Positions 30,987-35,435 of a DNA stretch of 35,435 nucleotides are shown one piece after another. The stretch comes from Actinomycetota bacterium. GTDB lineage: Bacteria > Actinomycetota > Actinomycetes > S36-B12. The stretch spans positions 1 through 35,435 of the forward strand of contig SYJA01000076.1 in the NCBI GenBank assembly GCA_005798555.1, written 5' to 3'. Every line of letters starts with the position of its first letter. The first letter of the stretch is position 1. The notes below the pieces were generated by a model. It was not told the origin of the DNA and ran no database searches. It was given only the letters and a program-made list of their open reading frames with translations. A program made the translations under genes and the position numbers.

Positions 30987-32735
30987 TTACTGCTGAACCG
31001 CGTACATTTCGCCATACGGCCAGGAGCCGTAGGCGGGCCACAGGTACACGGGGCCAATCTGCTTGCCAACGATGCGCTGCTCACGGCCGAACCTGGTCGG
31101 CACGACAACGACATCCTTCATCGCCAAGGTGTTCAGGTCTTGCCACATCTTGGCTTGCTTTGCGCGGTCTGGTTCGATCTTCGCCGCTTCGACAGCAGCG
31201 TTGAACTCCGCGTTGTCATACTGCGATAGGTTGAATCCGCCCGTCGGCGTGAACAGTTCGGGGATGATGGTCGATGCGTTCGGCCAGTCAGGACCCCAAC
31301 CTGCGTTGATTAATTCATGCGCCTGCTCCGGATCGAAGACCACACCGTAGTACTGTCCTGGCTCAATCGGGTTCGGCTTGGCCGTGATGCCAGCCTTGCC
31401 GAGTGAATCGACGACAATCGCTGCTGCCTTGTCCGCAGTTGGCGACTGCGGATAATCGAAAGTGATCGTCGGTGCGGCTTCACCGGATTCGGCGATCAGC
31501 TTCTTCGCCAACTCCGGGTCACCGGCATCTGGGATCTTGGCCCCGAGCAGGCTGTCCCACATGCCAGTAGGCGCATAGTCGACTCCCATATTGGGCTTGA
31601 TCACGCCATCTGCGTAGTCACCGGCAAAATCGCCACCGGCATTCTTGCGCAGTGCATCACGGTCAAGGGCCACCGCAATTGCCTGGCGAATCTTTAAATT
31701 CGGCACCTTCTGCACGTTAATCGCGAGGTACCGCACATACGGATCCAGCTCACTGATAGCCCGACCCGCGAATTCCGGATTGGCTTCGGTAGCGCTCTTG
31801 TAGATAACACCCAATTGCTCCGGCTCCAGGCCGAGTGCGAGTGCGGTGGCGTCATTGCCCGAGCTGGTGATGAGGCGCTGGTCGATTACCTTGACGTCGA
31901 GGCCGTAGTCAACTTCCCAGATATCGGGGTAGGCCTTGCGGTAATCGTCACTGGCCGGATCCCACTTGTCGTTGCGAACTAGGATCATCTTGCCGCCCTT
32001 GCCGTTCTTATTCGACTCAATCTTGTAGGGGCCGGAGGAGACCGGCGCATCGCCGTACTTCTCACCGGTGTCTGAGGCCTTCGGAACCGGCGCAAACGCG
32101 GTGAGTGTCACCGCGTAGTTGAAGTCCGGCACCGGGCGACTGAGGTTGAATGTGATGGTCTTGCCATCGGCCGAGCAGGTGACCGCCTTATCGAACAGCT
32201 CCTGGCCTTCGCCGGTATACGGGCCCTTATAGGCCGATGAGCCATCCTCGAGGGTGGGGATGTCGAGCATCGAGATGGCGTAAGTCGGACCACCGGTGAT
32301 GACGTCTGTTGCAAAGGTGCGCGAGGTGCCATAGGCAACGTCGGCGCAGGTAACCGGGGAGCCATCCTGGAAGGTAGCGCCATCACGGATGGTGAACTCC
32401 CAGGTCTTGCCGCCGTTTGTCGCAGTTCCGGTATCGGTTGCCAGGTCAGCAACGATTGAGGTGGCCTCTGCGGCATCCGGGGAGAACTTGTAGGCGGTGA
32501 GGGTGCGGTAGATCGTGCCATTAAAGAAGGCCAGATCTTCGCCCGTGTAGATGCGCTGCGGATCGATCTGATCGAACTGCTCCGCATTTGTTAGATAATA
32601 AAGGGTGCCACCCTTGGTTGGTTCGGCACCGCCGCCTGCATCACTTGAACCACTGCCCCCGCCGCAGGCAGCAAGTGCAAGTGCAACTACTGCACCGACC
32701 GCGGCTAAGCGCAGTCCCTTACTGGTCTTGTTCAT
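30987..32735 (-). CDS. oppA: Oligopeptide ABC transporter substrate-binding lipoprotein OppA
   Basis: The product is 582 residues, an SBP family 5 protein. The signal is Lys/Arg at 3-9, a hydrophobic core and the lipobox LAAC with Cys24, then a Gly/Ser linker. The mature part has family blocks (GGTLYYLTNAEQFDQIDPQ, FTIRDGATFQDGSPVTCADVAYG, RQAIAVALDRDAL) and captures peptides outside the membrane. ATG at 32735 is set by GGAGG with a 4-5-nt spacer; the frame extends further upstream without reason. It corresponds by role and place to Rv1166 (lpqW) near typA, although lpqW has diverged in function. Confidence 0.93.
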   Translation of the reverse strand: MNKTSKGLRLAAVGAVVALALAACGGGSGSSDAGGGAEPTKGGTLYYLTNAEQFDQIDPQRIYTGEDLAFFNGTIYRTLTAYKFSPDAAEATSIVADLATDTGTATNGGKTWEFTIRDGATFQDGSPVTCADVAYGTSRTFATDVITGGPTYAISMLDIPTLEDGSSAYKGPYTGEGQELFDKAVTCSADGKTITFNLSRPVPDFNYAVTLTAFAPVPKASDTGEKYGDAPVSSGPYKIESNKNGKGGKMILVRNDKWDPASDDYRKAYPDIWEVDYGLDVKVIDQRLITSSGNDATALALGLEPEQLGVIYKSATEANPEFAGRAISELDPYVRYLAINVQKVPNLKIRQAIAVALDRDALRKNAGGDFAGDYADGVIKPNMGVDYAPTGMWDSLLGAKIPDAGDPELAKKLIAESGEAAPTITFDYPQSPTADKAAAIVVDSLGKAGITAKPNPIEPGQYYGVVFDPEQAHELINAGWGPDWPNASTIIPELFTPTGGFNLSQYDNAEFNAAVEAAKIEPDRAKQAKMWQDLNTLAMKDVVVVPTRFGREQRIVGKQIGPVYLWPAYGSWPYGEMYAVQQ

Positions 32736-32849
32736 TTTTCCTCCAAATAATCCGGGCCAAGTTACCTTCGCCCATGACATCGCGTCCCCGTTGCCTACCA
32801 GCAACGCAGTTACGGATATTGCTACTTTCCGAAAGCGTGGGCATGTCGC
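32736..32849. other. oppC-oppA intergenic gap
   Basis: The 114-bp gap holds the oppA SD and a small hairpin, CGTTGC (32789-32794) with GCAACG (32801-32806) and a 6-nt loop. No clear -10/-35 was found. Whether oppA has its own promoter here is open. Confidence 0.4.
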
Positions 32850-33839
32850 TCACACCCGTCCGGCTCGGGGGTCTAGGGCATCGCGGACTGCGTCTCCGAC
32901 GAGGTTAAACGTCACGACCAACACAACTAGGACTGTGCCCGGAATAAATAGGTACGAGGGCACCACGCTGAAGTAACTAACCGAGTTGCCCAGCATGCCC
33001 CCGAATGAAGTATCCGGCGGCAGCACGCCGACCCCGAGGAACGACAGCGCCGCCTCGGTCCCGATATAGGTGGGCAGGGTCAAAGTCGCGTACACCAGGA
33101 TCGGCGCCCACAGGTTAGGCAGGATCTCCTTGAATAGGATGCGGAATCGGCTCGCTCCCATTGCCACCGATGATTCAACGAACTCGCGTTCGCGAACGCT
33201 TAGCACTTGACCGCGCACAATCCTGGCCAGATACGGCCAGCCGAAAATACTCAAAACGATGATCAGGTAGAGAATCCGCGAAGGATTGCCGTCCGGGACT
33301 CCGAGTTGGGTGAGGCGCTGGGTCAGCACGCCCGACAGCGCCAAAATGATTAACAGGAACGGGAACGCAAGAATTAGATCCATGATCCGGCCGATGACGG
33401 CGTCAGTCTTGCCGCGCGCGTATCCAGAGACAATGCCAAGGACGGTGCCGAAGCAGACCGTGAGAATCGTCGCGGTGGTGGCAATAAGCAGTGAGATCCG
33501 CAGCCCGTAGAGCAGCTGGGCGAAAATGTCGCGCCCGGTGCCCCACTCCACCCCGAGTGGGTGCTCGGTGCTGATCCCGCCCCAGGGTCCAACCGGGCCG
33601 CCGCCGCTGTCGCTGATCGACTCCTTGTCGAATGAATATGGGTCAACGCCCAGCAGGTCACAGATAAGGGGCGCGAAAATCGCTAGCAGGTACAGAAAAA
33701 TCAGGGTGAGCAAACAGATCATGGCCAACTTGTCGCGGCGCAGGCGCGCCCAGACAATTTGCCGCAGGGACCGGCTGGCCACCTCGTTCGCGACCGGCGT
33801 GGCAGGGCCATCGGCAACCGCTAGTTCAAGAGCCAACAC
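32850..33839 (-). CDS. oppC: Oligopeptide ABC transporter permease OppC
   Basis: The product is 329 residues with six transmembrane helices. It has the OppC N-terminal domain with RQIVWARLRRDKLAMICLL, a periplasmic-side loop with HPLGVEWGTGRDIFAQLLYG, and the coupling loop EFVESSVAMGASRFRILFKEILPN. AAGGGA just before the GTG at 33839 is the SD. It lies first in the operon, before oppA, an order seen in other actinobacteria, and behind the convergent-free 131-bp gap after typA. Confidence 0.93.
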   Translation of the reverse strand: MLALELAVADGPATPVANEVASRSLRQIVWARLRRDKLAMICLLTLIFLYLLAIFAPLICDLLGVDPYSFDKESISDSGGGPVGPWGGISTEHPLGVEWGTGRDIFAQLLYGLRISLLIATTATILTVCFGTVLGIVSGYARGKTDAVIGRIMDLILAFPFLLIILALSGVLTQRLTQLGVPDGNPSRILYLIIVLSIFGWPYLARIVRGQVLSVREREFVESSVAMGASRFRILFKEILPNLWAPILVYATLTLPTYIGTEAALSFLGVGVLPPDTSFGGMLGNSVSYFSVVPSYLFIPGTVLVVLVVTFNLVGDAVRDALDPRAGRV

Positions 33840-33882
33840 TCTTCCCTTACTTTTGTCCCAACAGCAGGACTAGATCGATCCC

Positions 33883-33903
33883 CCGAGGTTACCCCTCGGT
33901 AAC
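33883..33903. promoter_or_regulatory. Two mutually exclusive hairpins upstream of oppC
   Basis: CCGAGG (33883-33888) pairs with CCTCGG (33894-33899) around TTACC. Alternatively GTTACC (33888-33893) pairs with GGTAAC (33898-33903) around CCTC. The two structures share bases, so only one forms at a time. They lie about 45 nt before the oppC start on the minus strand, in a likely leader. Confidence 0.4.
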
Positions 33904-33912
33904 AACTCCGCA

Positions 33913-33967
33913 CGCCACTTACGGAACACTCGGCTCGGATTGTGACCTCGCTGTGCCGAAAGTGGCG
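33913..33967 (-). terminator. Long imperfect hairpin after typA
   Basis: CGCCACTT (33913-33920) pairs perfectly with AAGTGGCG (33960-33967), and the stem extends inward by CGG/CCG and ACA/TGT with single mismatches. It begins 3 nt after the typA stop on the minus strand. No T-run follows, so it may terminate weakly or stabilise the 3' end. Confidence 0.5.
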
Positions 33968-33970
33968 AGC

Positions 33971-35435
33971 CTAATTGGAGGTTTTCGGCTTTCGGCCGGC
34001 CTTGGCCCGGTCTGCGGCCGCCAGCAGCACCTTTCGGATCCGCACCGTCGCGGGGGTGACCTCGACGCACTCGTCCTCACGGCAGAACTCCAAGGCCTGT
34101 TCGAGGCTGAGCTGCTTGTGCGGGATCAGGGGTATCAAAATATCGCCGGAGGACTGGCGCATATTGGTGAGTTTCTTCTCCTTGGTCGGATTGACATCCA
34201 TATCGTCTGGTCGCGAGTTCTCCCCGACGATCATGCCCTCATAGACATCGGTGCCCGGGCCCACGAACATGGTGCCTCGCTCTTGCAGGTTGGCTAGTGC
34301 AAACCCGGTCGTCGGGCCGGTTCGATCGGCGACAAGCGATCCGGTCGGGCGGGTGCGAAGCTCACCATGCCATGGCTCGTAACGATCAAAGACGTGGTGC
34401 AGCAGGCCGGTGCCGCGAGTCTCGGTGAGGAACTCGGTGCGAAAGCCGATCAGGCCACGGGCCGGCACGATGTAGTCCATGCGAACCCAGCCGGTGCCGT
34501 GGTTGACCATCTGCTCCATGCGGCCTTTTCGCAGTGCCATCAACTGGGTGACAACACCGAGGTAATCCTCGGGGATATCCACACTTAATCGCTCCATCGG
34601 CTCGTTGAGCCTGCCGTCGATGATGCGGGTAACAACCTGGGGCTTGCCAACGGTGAGCTCGAAGTTCTCCCGGCGCATCAGCTCGACGAGGATCGCGAGC
34701 TGCAACTCACCACGGCCCTGGATCTCCCAAGTATCTGGGCGTTCGGTCGGATTCATTCGAATAGAGACGTTGCCGACGAGTTCTTGCTCCAGTCGCGCCT
34801 TGACCATACTGGCGGTGAGTTTTTTGCCGCTTCGACCGGCAAGCGGCGCAGTATTTATCCCGAAAGTCATCGAGATCGATGGCTCATCGACGGTGATGAC
34901 CGGTAGCGCCACCGGATTGTCGATATCCGCGAGGGTCTCACCGATTGTGATCTCCGGGATGCCGGCAACCGCGATGATGTCGCCCGGGCCCGCGCTTTCG
35001 GCTGGCACGCGAGTCAGCGCCTTGGTGATCAACAGTTCAACAACCTTGACGCGCTCGACGGTGCCATCGGCTTTCATCCAAGCAACCTGCTGGCCCTTAT
35101 TGATGTAGCCCTGGTGCACCCGGCAAAGTGCCAGGCGACCGAGATACGGAGAGGCATCAAGGTTGGTGACGTGGGCTTGCAAGAGTTTGGCTTCGTCGTA
35201 GGTTGGTGCGGGCACCGCACTTAATAAGGTGGTGAACAAAGGTTCGAGGTTTTCCTCCTCCGGCATACCACCGTCCGTGGGTCGAGTAAGTGATGCGCGA
35301 CCGGCCTTTGCGCTGGTGTAAACAATCGGGAAGTCAATTTGCTTCTCGTCGGCATCCAAATCCAAGAACAACTCGTAGGTCTCGTCGACCACCTCCCCGA
35401 TGCGGGCATCGGGGCGGTCGACCTTGTTGATGACG
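33971..35435 (-). CDS. typA: Translational GTPase TypA/BipA, 3' part
   Basis: About 487 codons are present and the 5' part lies beyond the right edge; the full protein is about 610-630 residues. The first visible codons include NKVD, the G4 GTP-binding motif, followed by RPDARIGEVVDETYELFLDL. Then come the EF-Tu-like domain 2 (ASPYLGRLALCRVHQGYINKGQ), EF-G-like domains (ERPDTWEIQGRGELQLAILVE) and the TypA-specific C-terminal domain (NMRQSSGDILIPLIPHKQLSLEQALEFC). TypA binds ribosomes and supports growth under stress and cold. The tail after RKVLLAAADRAKAGRKPKTSN ends at TAG. Equivalent to Rv1165. Confidence 0.95.
   Translation of the reverse strand, partial: VINKVDRPDARIGEVVDETYELFLDLDADEKQIDFPIVYTSAKAGRASLTRPTDGGMPEEENLEPLFTTLLSAVPAPTYDEAKLLQAHVTNLDASPYLGRLALCRVHQGYINKGQQVAWMKADGTVERVKVVELLITKALTRVPAESAGPGDIIAVAGIPEITIGETLADIDNPVALPVITVDEPSISMTFGINTAPLAGRSGKKLTASMVKARLEQELVGNVSIRMNPTERPDTWEIQGRGELQLAILVELMRRENFELTVGKPQVVTRIIDGRLNEPMERLSVDIPEDYLGVVTQLMALRKGRMEQMVNHGTGWVRMDYIVPARGLIGFRTEFLTETRGTGLLHHVFDRYEPWHGELRTRPTGSLVADRTGPTTGFALANLQERGTMFVGPGTDVYEGMIVGENSRPDDMDVNPTKEKKLTNMRQSSGDILIPLIPHKQLSLEQALEFCREDECVEVTPATVRIRKVLLAAADRAKAGRKPKTSN

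Noticed and set aside
1-35435. tRNA, rRNA, IS element, integrase, attachment site or prophage
   Set aside because: No cloverleaf-like sequence, transposase or integrase motif, terminal inverted repeat or phage gene was seen on either strand.

Overview
The window is a gene-dense, roughly 60% G+C (by eye) piece of an actinobacterial chromosome. It shows no prophage, IS element, CRISPR array, tRNA or rRNA. The assignment to Actinomycetota rests on a mycothiol gene (mshB), small lineage-restricted families (DUF3107, DUF3117, DUF6113, a DivIVA-motif membrane protein), a 7Fe FdxA-type ferredoxin, the actinobacterial DapC/DapD types and gene order. From memory of Mycobacterium tuberculosis, 444-4614 matches the Rv3207c-Rv3211 neighbourhood and 8624-35435 is a thinned, rearranged version of Rv1165 (typA) to Rv1232c. 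The species cannot be named from this; a compact, possibly uncultivated actinomycete is an inference.

Layout. 1-443: possible start of an unknown gene running off the left edge, with a repeat-rich upstream region. 444-5015: alpha/beta hydrolase, TetR regulator, DUF3107, MiaE-like ferritin-fold protein, RhlE-type DEAD-box helicase, orphan RsbW-like ATPase. 5039-8600 (minus): CoA-ester lyase, acyl-CoA dehydrogenase and Nudix operon, plus a DMT exporter. 8624-11543 (plus): MgtE-N/CBS protein, DUF1003, Mrp ATPase. 11540-13074 (minus): tatB and htrA. 13143-16002: O-methyltransferase, then DUF3117, SRPBCC, DivIVA-motif protein and LOG on the minus strand, then YceI. 16013-20824: dapE, dapD, citrate synthase, dapC and fdxA; dapD, dapC and dapE encode three consecutive steps of the succinylase route to LL-diaminopimelate. 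20950-25533: cysteinyl-tRNA synthetase, VanW-type envelope protein, DUF6113, mshB. 25578-33839: an S9 prolyl-oligopeptidase-type peptidase converging on a complete oligopeptide ABC importer (oppC-A-B-D-F). 33971-35435: 3' part of typA/bipA.

The most distinctive signal is in the start regions. About a dozen genes have no usable Shine-Dalgarno sequence but carry a TANNNT (-10-like) hexamer ending 6 or 7 nt before the start codon, the signature of leaderless transcription. Several divergent pairs share overlapping -10 elements in tiny gaps: 17 bp for dapE/dapD and 23 bp for the DMT exporter/MgtE-N pair. Genes inside operons instead use good SD sequences or 4-bp start/stop overlaps. dapC, and probably yceI, appear to start at CTG. 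The stress sigma factor and anti-sigma pair that separates htrA from the O-methyltransferase in mycobacteria is absent here.

I see no clearly novel multi-gene defence or biosynthetic system. The points worth checking are regulatory and architectural.
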